Source: Eucalyptus grandis
Lineage: Eukaryota; Streptophyta; Magnoliopsida; Myrtales; Myrtaceae
Reading direction: 5' to 3'
NCBI RefSeq assembly: GCF_016545825.1
Contig: NC_052617.1
Span: forward strand, 2,676,001 to 2,740,000
Length of the DNA: 64,000 nt
The translations under genes were made by a program, and so were the position numbers. The notes under the pieces are model-generated. The model searched no databases. It was given only the letters and a program-made list of their open reading frames with translations, and was not told the DNA's origin. Positions 31,751 through 43,058 of this stretch are shown here, piece by piece. Each line of letters starts with the position of its first letter. The stretch's first letter is position 1.

Positions 31751-34384
31751 CCAGCGTTGACGTGCTAAAACCGAATGCTAGCTGTTGGGGGGACTAAAGA
31801 TATGGGGGGAGGGAGACGGTGGAAGTACTCCAAGGTTGACGAGATGGGAGTTCAATCGATCGTGGAAAGATTTCGTATCGTTATTTCTTTAAGCCCGTGA
31901 ATTTTTGTCACAGGCTTGGGATTTTTCTCGGCTTTTTGTTTAATTGAGAAGCATGGAGTTTTGCCAAAAACTAGAACTAGATAGCACAAATCACAAACTC
32001 GAAGACCATAGTCGCCAAATACAGCAAGTCTAGGGACGAGAAATGAACATGTGTAGCCTGTGTCATTGCTTCTGCTCGCCGGACACACAATGTTAGTGAC
32101 ATTGCAATTAGCAGTTCACTCTGGCAGGATATCAATTTAGTACATATCTGGTAGATTGGGTTGCGATCAGCAGATTGAGATCTTAACCTGAACCTGTCAC
32201 GGTTCAAGTATGTGCTGAATTTCGGTCGTCCCTCACGAGGCAAGAACTTCGCTTAAATTGGATGCTTCTTGTTCTTGGGTAAGACAACTGTCCGCGAGTC
32301 CTGCTGAGTTGGATAGAGAGACACATCAATATGGCCGAGGAACTTTTGAAGCGAATCCTTGCAAAAATCGCCAAAATCAGCTGATTATTTGAAAATTTAG
32401 TGTAAGTGCAATTTAATACACTCATGTGGGACAGATAGGTAGATTTGAATTTTCAAATCTTAGAAGGTCGAAAACAAATCGCACTCCCGGTCCTGGCCAA
32501 CCTTGTGGGAAGTATGGATGAAAAAGGCGTGAATTATTGAACATTGAACAGAGTCTATTCACATTGGACAAGTACTCGTAACCAGCTGTAGAACCAAAAG
32601 AAATCACCATCCGATGCCTAGATATCATCTGGTAAAAAAGGCAACACAGAAGGGGGCACGAAAGATGACCAGCGGCTTGACTATAGGGTATTCGCTTAGC
32701 TAAGAAAGATGCCAACAGTTTGTCAATCTAAAGCAGAAGGTGCATGAAATGGTGGCGTCCTGTATGCCATGTGGTTTGCTTCCATTTGACTATGCTCCAA
32801 GTCTCGACCCCGAAACTTGTTGCAGATCCTAAAAATCCCTTGCCCATCCATCATGCTGCAGAGTTCCTCTAGTGCAGATGATGCAAAGTCTATCTTCAGA
32901 TGATCTAACTGGATTACCGCCATCGGCAATAGCAAGGTGCAAAAGGAAAGTAATCTGACCAAATGTGCGAGGCAATACAGATTAAACTCCTACATGCCAA
33001 ATCTCAAGTAAAAAAGAAGGATCCTCGTGGCTTCATATTGCGCCTCATTGAAGGCATAACTCAACTTGGTTGAATCTTAGTTTCAATGGTAGAAAAGAAA
33101 AAACATTCCCATGCTTGAAAAATTGAACACAACCATAAAGGCTAGTCCATAATATCAGCTAATCCACCCAGAGTATGGACAATGACCTCCTAAGAACCCT
33201 GCACATAGAAGGCTACAGTGCTAAAATAAATGATTGCTATACTGAAAGAAAAGTATTTCCGCTTATCCTTCCACCCTGTACTCAAATTTATAATTCAATG
33301 TAGTCATATCACGAGAAGCTATTCTTTGATACAAATGATTAAAGATAGAGGCATCTGCTAAGCTTCGACACGGCCCTCGCAATCAGACTTGCTCTTACAA
33401 GGTTCTGAATCTGCAGTTTAAGATACTTCTAATAAGCCTGAGCGCAGATTTAAGATGAAGACAACTGCAAATAGATAGTAGTTTAGGCATTCGTAGAATC
33501 ATCCTGCCTTTTGGTCATCTACAAAACTCTTTGTTTCGGGATATTGAAGGAATCGTCGATGGGCTGGACTGGACATTGAGGTCAGTGACCCAAGGCTTGC
33601 TTCCATTTTTGCAATACAATGGAGAGGAGAGTTCTTCAATGTAAAAAATACTCTGTTCCTGAGGCACATCTACTTGCACCACTCTACCAAGTGAACTACG
33701 TTTCCCCGACCGGTTGTATCCCTTCCGAAACAATAAAAAATGAGAAGCTTATTTGATAAGGTGAGTGAATAGGCTACCAAAACTGCATGAATTACTACAC
33801 TTAACAGAGGGTTTGATGTTTTAGTTCAGACCATTAGGTTCATTAGGTAAAATGGCGGAATGAACAAGGACCAAAATGCATTGAGCGATGGCCCTTCCAC
33901 TTGGCACCATCAGTGCCAGGGGCCACAAGCTGGTAAGGATTAAAAATGTTCCTCAGTAGTTTCCATCATCCATACTTCCTATCGCCTGCCCAGGGTGGAG
34001 CTCTGGAATATATATCTATATGAAGAAGAGAAAAAAACTTAAGATCTCTACTCTTAATACTACTATCAAGGCAACAAGACGTCTATTCACACCGCCATCT
34101 GTCGCTCCATCTCCGTAGGGGATAGAACCCGTCAGATAACGAATCAAAGAAAAAGTAGGTAAATAGAAGATTCCAAGAGGCCTGTATCAATCGACTTAAA
34201 GAAAACTAATTCTGGAAGAATGAGGGGCATCAAAATAATTCGACTGAGTGCATCAAAATGCTTCCAGCAGCAGCTGATATATCAGCTTTTAAAAGCAGGT
34301 AGGATAGCAGAGAGGAGTTTCTCTAAATTAATAAATGCTAAGCCAATTTCAGTGCCAACTAAAACTTGACCGGTAGATATTACT
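31751..34384. other. Unrecognised region between peptide gene and duplication
   Basis: No gene could be named. Minus-strand frames at 32422-32715, 32723-32962 (ending with FHAPSALD) and 33515-33733 (VVQVDVPQEQSIFYIEEL) have rather protein-like composition. They could be exons of a decayed gene or a long non-coding transcript, but I recognise no domain and no convincing splice chain. Confidence 0.35.
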
Positions 34385-34770
34385 TATAAGTTTTAACAGT
34401 CACCATAACCTTATAGGAAATAGCCAAAAAAAGCAACCTAAAGCCCCAAAATAAGAAGAAAGGCAACATGATGTAAAGGGCTTAGAGGCTTAAAACCAGG
34501 AGCCAAGCTGCACCATAAAACTGTTGAAAAGGGAATTGATTCGATTTTGCCGCTTGACCTTCATTAATGATAACCTTTGTAGTTATTACGCCCGAGTTTC
34601 AACAATCACCATAGCCTAATAGGAAACAGCCGAAGCAAGCCACCTCAAGCTCAAATTAGGAAGAAAGGCAACTTGAAGTAAAGGGTTTAGAGGCTTAAAA
34701 CCATAAACCAAGCTGCAATAGAAAGCTGTTGAAAAGAGTTTTGATTAAATTTTGGCACTTTACTCTCACT
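34385..34770. repeat. Direct repeat of about 216 bp, two imperfect copies
   Basis: The blocks CACCATAACCTTATAGGAAA (34401) and CACCATAGCCTAATAGGAAA (34617) start two copies. They share AGAAAGGCAAC, AGTAAAGGG/TGTAAAGGG, CTTAGAGGCTTAAAACCA/TTTAGAGGCTTAAAACCA, CCAAGCTGCA and CTGTTGAAAA. Copy 2 of the segmental duplication begins inside this repeat (at 49083), so it may mark the recombination site. Confidence 0.75.
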
Positions 34771-35447
34771 AGTGCTCACCATTGCTCAAACTTCCACCAA
34801 ATTCGGTCAAGTTAATTTCCACATTTGGACACACATGGTTACATTCAAGATAATGCCTGTACTCTTCACAGTATGTACGGTTAGTGACGAACAGGTCCAC
34901 ATCCGATTTTCAACAGAAAAAGCTTGCATGGAGAAGACAGATGAGACTGGAGTACATTAGGGCCCTTCTATGTCCCCTAAACCTCAAGGGACTGTTCTTG
35001 AATTAAGTGGTCCGTAGCCACGCTACACATTGACATTGCTAGGTATCACATCACGACGCACGCTTCGAAATCTAGGGCGATCCGATGACTATGATCCCTA
35101 AGAAACAGTTCTGTAGCCCAATTTAAAGTCAGAAAATTTATCAAAACAGAGGGCCAAAGAATTTCGGGTAAATTGGAAGGGCGATCACAACCAAACAAAA
35201 AGTACAATCTAGCACAAAAAGAGAGCCTTTCCTCATGGCAAATCAACAATTGAGAGGCTTTCAGACGTTCACGTTACCGTAATTACAACACATACGAGAT
35301 TAACATTACTCCTCGAGCAAAGGTCAAACGAAATTATGCACAAATCCACAGCAAACGGCAACACATACTATCCTATCAGACACACTACTTCACTGTACTA
35401 CCTCAAAACCCCAAGCTTGTCATCTAAAGGGAGCAGAACTCCCCACC

Positions 35448-35930
35448 TCAAATAGAAGACGACTTTTCGACCTCGGAATCGAAGGAAGCGGGGACATCCA
35501 ACACTTCGGGGGTCTTCGGCGGGAAGGAGCCGCGGTCCCGGGCGGTGCGCGGCTGGACGGAGATCAGCATGCGCCTGGCGATCGCCCTGGCGTACGCCTG
35601 GAGGACGTCCGGGCCGTCGTCGTCGGCGGAGGCGGCGGCGACGGCGGCGGCGTACTCCTCCTGCTCGATGGCCCGGGCGACGGACGCCGCCTCGTCCCGG
35701 GGCAGGGAGCCGTAGCGAGTGGAGAGCGCCGATGGGGCCGACAGCGTCTCCACGAGGCGCGAGACGATCGCGTCGCGCGTGGTCCGCGTCGGAGGCCAGA
35801 CGCGAAAGGCGACGTCGGGGCTGGGCTCTCTGGGAGGCGCCTCTATCGACTGGGGCGGCGGCGAATTCTGCTCCGGCGGCGGCGGCGGCGGCGGCGGCGC
35901 CAACGCCGTAGCTTCTTCCGATTCAGACAT
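35448..35930 (-). CDS. WPP-domain protein (MFP1 attachment factor-like)
   Basis: A 160-residue protein. The N-terminus is acidic, then proline-rich (eight prolines in a row from residue 12). The WPP domain occupies about 40-130: FRVWPPTRTTRDAIVSRLVE (WPP at 45-47), then STRYGSLPRDEAASVARAIE and an alpha-helical end with LQAYARAIARRMLISV. WPP proteins (MAF1, WPP1/2) sit at the plant nuclear envelope, bind WIT/WIP tail-anchored partners and appear at the division plane. The C-terminal tail has Ser-rich FDSEVEKSSSI. The coding region is GC-rich, unlike its AT-rich surroundings. No intron is needed. The second copy, at 50001-50468, is frameshifted, so this is probably the only functional one here. 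Confidence 0.88.
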   Translation of the reverse strand: MSESEEATALAPPPPPPPPEQNSPPPQSIEAPPREPSPDVAFRVWPPTRTTRDAIVSRLVETLSAPSALSTRYGSLPRDEAASVARAIEQEEYAAAVAAASADDDGPDVLQAYARAIARRMLISVQPRTARDRGSFPPKTPEVLDVPASFDSEVEKSSSI

Positions 35931-36314
35931 CGGAGGATCGGGAGTAGAGCACGAAGCGAGTCTACCAATTAGGGTAGAGCAAACAGCGAGTCCCCAAGCA
36001 TTAAAGATAAAAAAGGTAGGGGTCCCATCTTAATTTTTAGCTGTAAATTTCTTGATTGTTTTGCCGTAATTGCATTTTATAGAAAGTAATTTTTACTTTA
36101 TAGATTGGAAATTTAATCTAGTGACCATAATAAATCTGCATCTATAACTAGTAGTATATACCTTTATAGCGATGATTTATTTATAGAGTTTGTAACACTA
36201 GAATGTTAACCTGATTTTACTCTATTGGTCGTAATTTACATGTATTTAGTTGTATTTTATTTGCACATGTAAGTACAAACATCCATTTATGATGATAATT
36301 TATTCATAGAGTTT

Positions 36315-36422
36315 TTTTTTTTTTTTTTGGTAAAGGTAAGTATTGTATAGACTTTGCCAACGGATGTACAAGGTTAGAGACCCGACACCTACAACCATAC
36401 ACTCAAAAAGATAAAAGAGTCA
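36315..36422 (-). mobile_element. Severely 5'-truncated L1 end, 18-bp TSD (copy 1)
   Basis: An insert of about 108 bp begins with a T run and GGTAAAGGTAAGTATTG. That is the complement of the 3' end of the L1 at 14440-14470 (ACTTACCTTACC plus poly A), so the element lies on the minus strand. It is flanked by AATTTATTCATAGAGTTT at 36297-36314 and 36423-36440. The same insertion exists in copy 2 (50834-50940), so it predates the segmental duplication. Confidence 0.8.
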
Positions 36423-36440
36423 AATTTATTCATAGAGTTT

Positions 36441-38659
36441 GTAATGTAAGAATATTGTTATTAATATAAGTTTTTCTTTAATAATGGTGGTTGCTTTATA
36501 AGTTCTTGTCGATGAAAAGTTAGAAAACCATCCCTTATATGCAATTATTTACCTTCAAGCCTACACATTCAAATCTCAGCAACTTTCTATGAAAAATCAT
36601 ACTCAACTTGATGAAATTGACAATTTTGTTGTCAATTATTTCCTTAAATATTAATGTTATTATCTTTTTTAAAGTCATCCGCCATTTGAAATTTTCCCCA
36701 CAATAATCGGACCGGTTTCGTAAATTGCTAGACAGGACCAGAGAATTTCCCCGAGCAGGGGATGTACTGATTCATGACGTTGCTTACCAACAAGGAAATT
36801 TTTAATCACTGCCACATTGTACTGATGCGTTTAAATGGTCTGCATTGATCCGCATGAACTTCATTTGAGAGTAATCATGTTAAATGGTCAAGATCCATTT
36901 TAAAATATGGGTCACGGTGGGCACTCATTAAGTATACTTTATCTGAAATAATTTAATTTAAAGACACTGATTGTGCATAAAAGGCAATCGATGCATTGAA
37001 AACCATAGAGTTTGCTTAATTAGTTGCTTGACAAGTGTGCTTAGAGCACTCACTAACATAATCATTTCTTTTCACGACCCTTTCTTTCTCGTTTCTTCAT
37101 AGCTAACACCAATGAAAGCAGAGAGAAAGTGTTAAAATATTTAAATAATAAGTTATGTGTTTATTTAACAATTTAAGCTTCTAAAGTAATTGACATTGAT
37201 ATCACGTGGTATTACAATTAGGAGATCCTGAATTCGAATATTCTAGGTCCTTATTTGTCTCGCCAATTGCACATTTCCACGTTTTAGGCTTAGGTCAAAT
37301 TCCAGCTTACATGTAAAAGCTGTTAGAATATTAGGCTTACGTCAAATTCCAGCTTACATGTAAAAGCTGCTAGAATAGTTTCCAGCCTACACATGAAAGC
37401 TTTTAAAATAGTTGGCAAACCCCAGACCTATTTGTCTCTCCATCGCATATTTTCACCATTTTAGGCTAAAGTCAAACTCCAACCTACACGTGAGAGCTTT
37501 TGGAATAGTTGCTAGCTTACGCTTGAAAGTTTTTAAAATAGTTGGCAGACCCCGAATGAACAATCGACTAGGCGCAAATACCTTCATTTTCGGAGCTGGC
37601 ACAGTGAAAGCAACCCACCAAGAAAGCCAAGTTTAAAGAACTCTCACCAGAAAGCAACTAGTTTTCAGTGGGAGACCAAGAATTTTGAAAGTGATCATCG
37701 AGACCAGTCCGCCATGGGAAAGCGAGCGTGGGTTTACGGCAAGCTAGGAAAGACAGCTGAAGGAGATGCTTCCAAGAATAGCGTTCCGTCTTAGTAAAAT
37801 TGTTCGAGAAGATAAAAAAAAACGAAGTCGCACCTAGCAAAGAAACCTACGCAGAGGCACCAAGAAACTAGTGGCAATCATTCCACCAAGAGCAGGATAT
37901 GTACCGATTATAATGCCGGACTCGAACTATCAGGTATGAGCAACTCACTTCGAGTAAATATCGTGAGGCGTTAACGATGCGAACCCATAAAAGATCACTC
38001 ATTCTTGGTCCTATGCAGAGCCACCGTCCACCGCCGCTAGTAGCCGCCACCTGTTGCCATCGGCCACTATGGTTGACATCACTGCCTGGCTTTGCTCTCT
38101 CTCTCTCTCGATAACTTCATCAGCTTCGTCATGTCGTTTTGCCATCAGACCCATCACAACGACAACAGTGAATCCATCTCTTTCCCAAGGCCTTGAAATC
38201 TAGAGTATACCAAGGACCTCTCTTGGTACTTACGCGGTAACCTATAACCCCATGACATTGGATTTGTCTAGGGACTCATATCTTGTCTAGAGGAGATGCC
38301 CCTCAAACCTCGAGATCCGGAGGACACCAAGAAGATGACAATCACCTAGCAACTCTAGTTAATAGCAAGTCTTGACTTCAAACACACATATCATCTTACA
38401 ATACAAATGGTCTAAAGTATTTTGAGACCATTCAAAGACCTACTGAAAGTCCATCTGAATGGGCATTTCATTAATACATTATCATCAGACACAACAGCTA
38501 GAATTCTTATTCCATTCCACTCTTACTTTGAGTTTATTTTACCTCCATTCATTTCCACCTCATTTTATTCCTACCATTTTACTTTTTTATTGCACATTAG
38601 TTCATAAGCATTATGTCGGTGGAACATCACCAAAATAAATTCACTGAGGAGCAGCCTTC
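36441..38659. other. Intergenic between WPP and CYP81 genes, copy 1
   Basis: A 47-bp unit (TTAGGCTTAGGTCAAATTCC...) occurs twice in tandem at 37284-37330 and 37331-37377, once in copy 2. It is followed by looser repeats of GTTGGCA / CTTACA...AAAGCTTTTAAAATAG up to 37550. A 60-codon minus-strand frame at 37658-37840 is identical in both copies, but so is the surrounding DNA, so that is no sign of selection. No gene is recognised. Confidence 0.45.
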
Positions 38660-41473
38660 TCAAAGTTGTGCAAGAACATTGGCAATCATGCATCCGCGCG
38701 CTTTGCACATAGCCTCCAATGGCTCTCTCTTGGGCATTGTGAGTCCCGTCCCCTCAGACAAGTCCACTGGCTCTTCACCAACTCGTTCCCACTCGAAGCA
38801 CTGAATAAGCGCCGCTAAAGCCAAACTCACCACTTTATTGGCAAGGCCAGCACCGGGACAACTCCTCCTTCCCATCCCAAATGGCAACAAACGGTACGCT
38901 TGATCCCCTTTCAGTCCCTCATACCTCTCAGGTTTAAAACTTGTGGGATCGTCCCACACATTTGCGTCTCTATGAATTGTCCATACATTTACCAGGATCA
39001 TGGTGCCTCGGGGCACATTGAACCCGCCAATCATGCAATCCTCAGCAGACTCATGAGGCACTAAGAGAGGTGCCGGTGGAAACAATCGGAATGCCTCGTT
39101 GATGATGTTGTGAAGGCAAGGTAGCTTGTGGATGTCTGTTTCATTAGGCAGACGGTCTCGGCCAACAACTTCGTCCAATTCTACTTGAGCTTTTTTCATG
39201 ACATTCGGATGGTTGAGTAGGAGGGACATGATCCATTCTATTGTCACTGCACTTGTGTCCGTGCCTGCAATTAGCAATGACTGCCACAAATTGTGTTTAA
39301 GTAACTAAGTATGCTCAATTTTTTCAAAAATAGATGAAATGTGTTTTCCAAACTGAAGAAAAATCAGGTTCATATACGAAGAGGAAAACGCTCAGGAAAA
39401 GATAATTGGCCACTCTTATGTTCTTGTTCATGTATAAGCGCATAATTTATCTATTTCATGCATCATGTAGATCTAGAAGTGATATTCTATGGTGGGCGTG
39501 TTAACGGCAATAGTTTTTTAGACGACATATTTTAGCATGGATCGATGGCTACTCAGCCCAAATCGATTGGAATTGCAAAACATGCATAAGTTCAAGAAAG
39601 AAAAATAGAAGTGATATTCTATGGTGGGCGTCTCAACGGCAATAGTTTTTTAGACGACATATTTTAGCATGGATCGATGGCTACTCAGCCCAAATCGATT
39701 AGAATTGCAAAACATGCATGAGTTCAAGAAAGAAAAATAGAAGTGATATTCTATGGTGGGCGTGTCAACGGCGATAGTTTTTTAGACGACATATTTTAGC
39801 ATGGATTGATGGCTACTCAGCCCAAATCGATTGGAATTGCAAAACATGCATAAGTTCAAGAAAGAAAAATAGAATTTGACTTAAATCAATTACCGTACAC
39901 ACAACAGAAGACTCAATGACTTGTGCAATCGACATTTCTACACGTGTTGCACCCTATAAAATTTCTTTCATATTGTCCTTTCTCTTCTTTCTACTTTGTC
40001 ATCTACAACAATCTAGACAGTGGTCACTCCTGAAGAAAGAAAAATGCATGGTCTCGGCTATGAGGTCAATTCACCGTACCGGTGGATGAAAAGGATTCCG
40101 CATGAGATCATATGATCTAACGGTGTACATACATTGAGATGATGCAATAATGAATAAGAAAAAAAAATCACATACTCTAAATAGAAAATTAAAAAAAAAG
40201 ACCTTTTACTAGACGAATTATAAATGTGAAAGTAGTTTTGAATTCTGTCAAGTATAGAAAAAAAAATTAAGTATTCATTTGTAATATGCTAAAAGGAGAC
40301 GGCGTTTTTCACGTTTTAAATTCATGAAGGTGGATGTATCAGAGGAAACCTAACGATCATAGAAAATTATTTGCTCCCTCCGCCTCTCGTTTCCCTTCTT
40401 TCCAAACAAACCCCGTGCTCTTAGACTTTAACCTCGCAAGGCCATAGTGCGACGAATGACCCGTCACATATTTTCTTCTGATGGTGAGCGCCGAAAGAAT
40501 TTAGTCACAATCTCTTGAATACAGGGCTGCATAAGTCAAGTGAACAGAACACGTTTTAAGCACATACCAGGATATGCCCTTTGATGATATCGTCCGAGTA
40601 GCCCTCCAACAGCATGGAATCGATCATCGTCTTGCTCTCCACCTCTCGGCCACCGTTGCTTCTCTTCATTCTCGACCTGAGCTCGTCTATCAGGCCCTGC
40701 AATATCACATCAGCCCTCTTGGCAACGTCCTCCATCCTCCTCTCTCTCCCCTTGAAGTCCGCCACCATCCTCAGCGCTGATAAGAAATCACTCGGGTCCG
40801 TCCCGCTCAGCTCGAAATGCTCACTTATCACCTCTAAAAACCGCATGCCCACCTCGGCATCGCCTGCATCGACAGTAGGCCCAAGGTAGCGCTTCCCAGA
40901 GATCAACCTCATGATGATGTTGAAGGACAGCTCTTGCAGCCTCGGCCTCAGCTCCACCCTCGTGGAACCGCCGCCCCCTGCTACTGCCATAGCCACCTCA
41001 TGGAGGCTCTTCACGAGGAGCCTCACTTCCTCCAGCCGGACGGCGAGGGAGCCAGCAAGGCGGTGGGGGGAAAGGATTTTGAGGGTGAGGCGGCGGAGGT
41101 TGAGCCAGTGGGGGCCGTAGGAGGTGGAGCCGATGGTGGTGTTGCCGTAGAGCATAATCTCAGAGGAGAGCAAGCGGGGGCGGTTGGCAAGGATGATGTC
41201 ATTCCTGGTAAAGCACTCCTCGGCCGAGGACAGGGAGGATATGACGACCACAGAGCGGGAGCCGAAGGAGAGGGAGAGGACCGGGCCGTAGCGGTCGGAG
41301 AGAGACTGGAGGGTCCGGTGGACCGGCTCTTTGATAAGGAGGAGGTGGCCGACGATAGGAAGTGAAGGTGGGCTGGGTGGGAGATTCCTCTTGTTGCTTC
41401 TCTGCAATTTGAACAAGAAGAGAAGGAAGAGGACGAAGGATGCTGAGATGATGTGCACCCACAAGTCGTCCAT
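38660..41473 (-). CDS. Cytochrome P450, CYP81-like, copy 1 (two exons)
   Basis: Exon 1 runs 41473-40568 and exon 2 39280-38660, joined in phase 0 across an intron of 1287 bp (donor CTG|GTATGT, acceptor GGCAG|TCA). The 508-residue product has an ER membrane anchor (residues 4-21), a Pro-rich hinge (32-39, PPSPPSLP), the I-helix AGTDTS (307-312), the ExxR residues Glu364/Arg367, PERY (419-422) and the haem loop [10 protein letters not shown] with Cys443. Wording such as [13 protein letters not shown] and the single intron before AGTDTS suit the CYP81 family of clan 71, whose members hydroxylate phenylpropanoids, lignans, indole glucosinolates or xenobiotics. The substrate cannot be read here. 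It differs from copy 2 at 13 residues. A MULE-like element abuts its TATA box. Confidence 0.92.
39481..39876. repeat. 132-bp tandem repeat, three units, in the CYP81 intron
   Basis: Units begin at 39481, 39613 and 39745 with GATATTCTATGGTGGGCGTG (the second unit has GTCTC here) and end AAGAAAGAAAAATAG. They differ by only a few bases. The copy 2 intron has a single unit starting at 54096. The unit contains ATCGATGG...CAAATCGATT wording but no known motif. Confidence 0.93.
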
Positions 41474-41521
41474 GAAGATGCTATGGAGTAGAGACTTCTG
41501 TCGTTTGCAATAATTTCTTTT

Positions 41522-41582
41522 GAGAGAGAGAGAGAGAGAGAGAGGGTGGGGAGAGAGTTGCAATAGGCTAGAGATTTTTATA
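41522..41582 (-). promoter_or_regulatory. Core promoter and (CT)n leader of CYP81 copy 1
   Basis: In the gene's sense the TATA box TATAAAAATC covers 41573-41582, about 100 bases before the start codon. A (CT)n tract in the leader covers 41522-41544 (11 repeats; copy 2 has 18). Everything upstream of 41583 is an inserted MULE-like element. Confidence 0.65.
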
Positions 41583-41583
41583 G

Positions 41584-42263
41584 ATTAAGAAGCACCCACT
41601 CGCAGGGAGTTTTCGTGTCATGTAGGACATTTCGACACGTGTCCGATACTCTCGGACACTCTCTGACACTCGACCAATACGTGTCAAAAAATCCGACACA
41701 TAATCAATTTTTTTAACGCTCTTCAACACTCAAGTTGAAATTCTTATATATGAGTTTTCAACACATGATTCCGACATACGATGTCGATTTTAGAAATTTT
41801 CAATAAATGAAGGGTCTATATATATATATATATCAATAATAAAAATAAAAAATTAGGAAAGAAGAAAAACATGATATTTTTTTCTCTTTCTTTTGACTCT
41901 CACTTTTCGTGATACATATTTTACTCTCAAGTTTTTTTCTTTTCGATACGTCTAACGCGCAAGTTTAAAATGTGAATTACTTTTTTTTTCTTCCAAGCTT
42001 TATGGATTTATTGAAATGGAGTTAAATTTATCAAATTGAAAAATGAAGAATATTAATAAATGGTGGATTAATGTTTTTAATGTAAATTTATTATATGATT
42101 TTATTATTACTTATTTATTTATTTAAGAATTTGAATAAGATTAATTTGATTGAACTAATCATAAAAATAATATATAAATATACATATAATATACAACGTG
42201 TTTCAATATGTAGGAATTTTTTATTTTTTGAAAAATAACGTGTCACATGTCGGTTCTATTTAG
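41584..42263. mobile_element. MULE-like element (680 bp) in the CYP81 copy 1 promoter
   Basis: The insert is absent from copy 2, where the promoter reads through from TTTTATAG to the sequence that follows the element here. TTTATAG occurs on both sides (41577-41583 and 42264-42270), which fits a decayed 9-bp duplication. The ends are imperfect inverted repeats. Internal blocks TTCGTGTCATGT, GATACTCTC and CTCTGACACTCG match the element at 21640-22323. A (TA)n tract lies at 41817-41832. It is non-coding. Confidence 0.78.
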
Positions 42264-43005
42264 TTTATAGAGTTTGTGGGGTCTAATTTTTTCACACTTA
42301 AGACCATTGGAATAATGCTACGTATATCATAATTATTAGCAGAAAGTAATATACCGAACTCTATGTTGCCTAATATATATATTTGTTATTTATACATTCG
42401 TGACTTACAATTGCAATAAGTAATTATTTGTCATGTAGAATTTTTTTGTACATCGGTCATTGCAAACGCAAATCTTTTAGACATAACAAGGGCATAAGTT
42501 TGATTAATAAAGAAAATAAACATCTGCAATTACTAGAAATGATTTTTTCGAAAATGACTGGAAATAAATCGCAAGTGCGTTGACAAAAATAAAGCTTGTT
42601 CTTTGGATGACTGTGCATGTCCTTTCCACTTTAGAAGCGCTCCTTTTATAATGCAGGAGTGGCTAGCCTCTCTTAATAATCGTTTCCCACTCGGTGAAAT
42701 CAGATTTTTGGCTCCTTCGATCGTATAGTGGAGCATCACTATAGTAACTCATTGGCTCGATTTTGATAATTTCTTGATCGCAAAGGTCAGTCAACACATT
42801 TAGTGACTGTTCCCGCCTAAGAGTTTGACCGCAATAATTATTTGAATTTCTTTATTCCATTGCACTCTAGTTTGATTTTTTTTTCCGCTTCCATTCATTT
42901 CCACCTCATTTCATTTGTACAAATTTACTATGTCGTTAAATATTAGTTCATAGGAATTAGGGTGGTTGAACAAAAGCAAAATAAATTCATTGGAGAATGA
43001 ACTTG
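42264..43005. other. Intergenic between CYP81 and P450 pseudogene, copy 1
   Basis: This is duplicated non-coding sequence matching 55955-56734 (copy 2). The last part (about 42860-43005) resembles the 3' flank of the intact CYP81 genes, so it is the 3' flank of the P450 pseudogene. No gene is seen. Confidence 0.55.
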
Positions 43006-43058
43006 TCAAAGCTGTGCAAGAATATTAGCAACTTTGCATATAGCCTACGGTGACTATC

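Noticed and set aside
35719..36033. Plus-strand glycine-rich frame opposite the WPP gene
   Set aside because: It is the complement of the proline-rich N-terminus of the WPP protein, not a separate gene.
37658..37840. 60-codon frame identical in both segmental copies
   Set aside because: The surrounding non-coding DNA is equally identical, so the identity reflects recent duplication, not selection on a protein.
39481..39876. The 132-bp repeats as a CRISPR-like array
   Set aside because: The units follow one another with no spacers, lie in a plant intron, and are a simple tandem repeat.
40934..41365. Plus-strand frame of 143 codons over CYP81 exon 1 (also at 55287-55718)
   Set aside because: It is the antisense shadow of a clear P450 exon and its composition (Gly/Glu/Val-rich) follows from the opposite strand.
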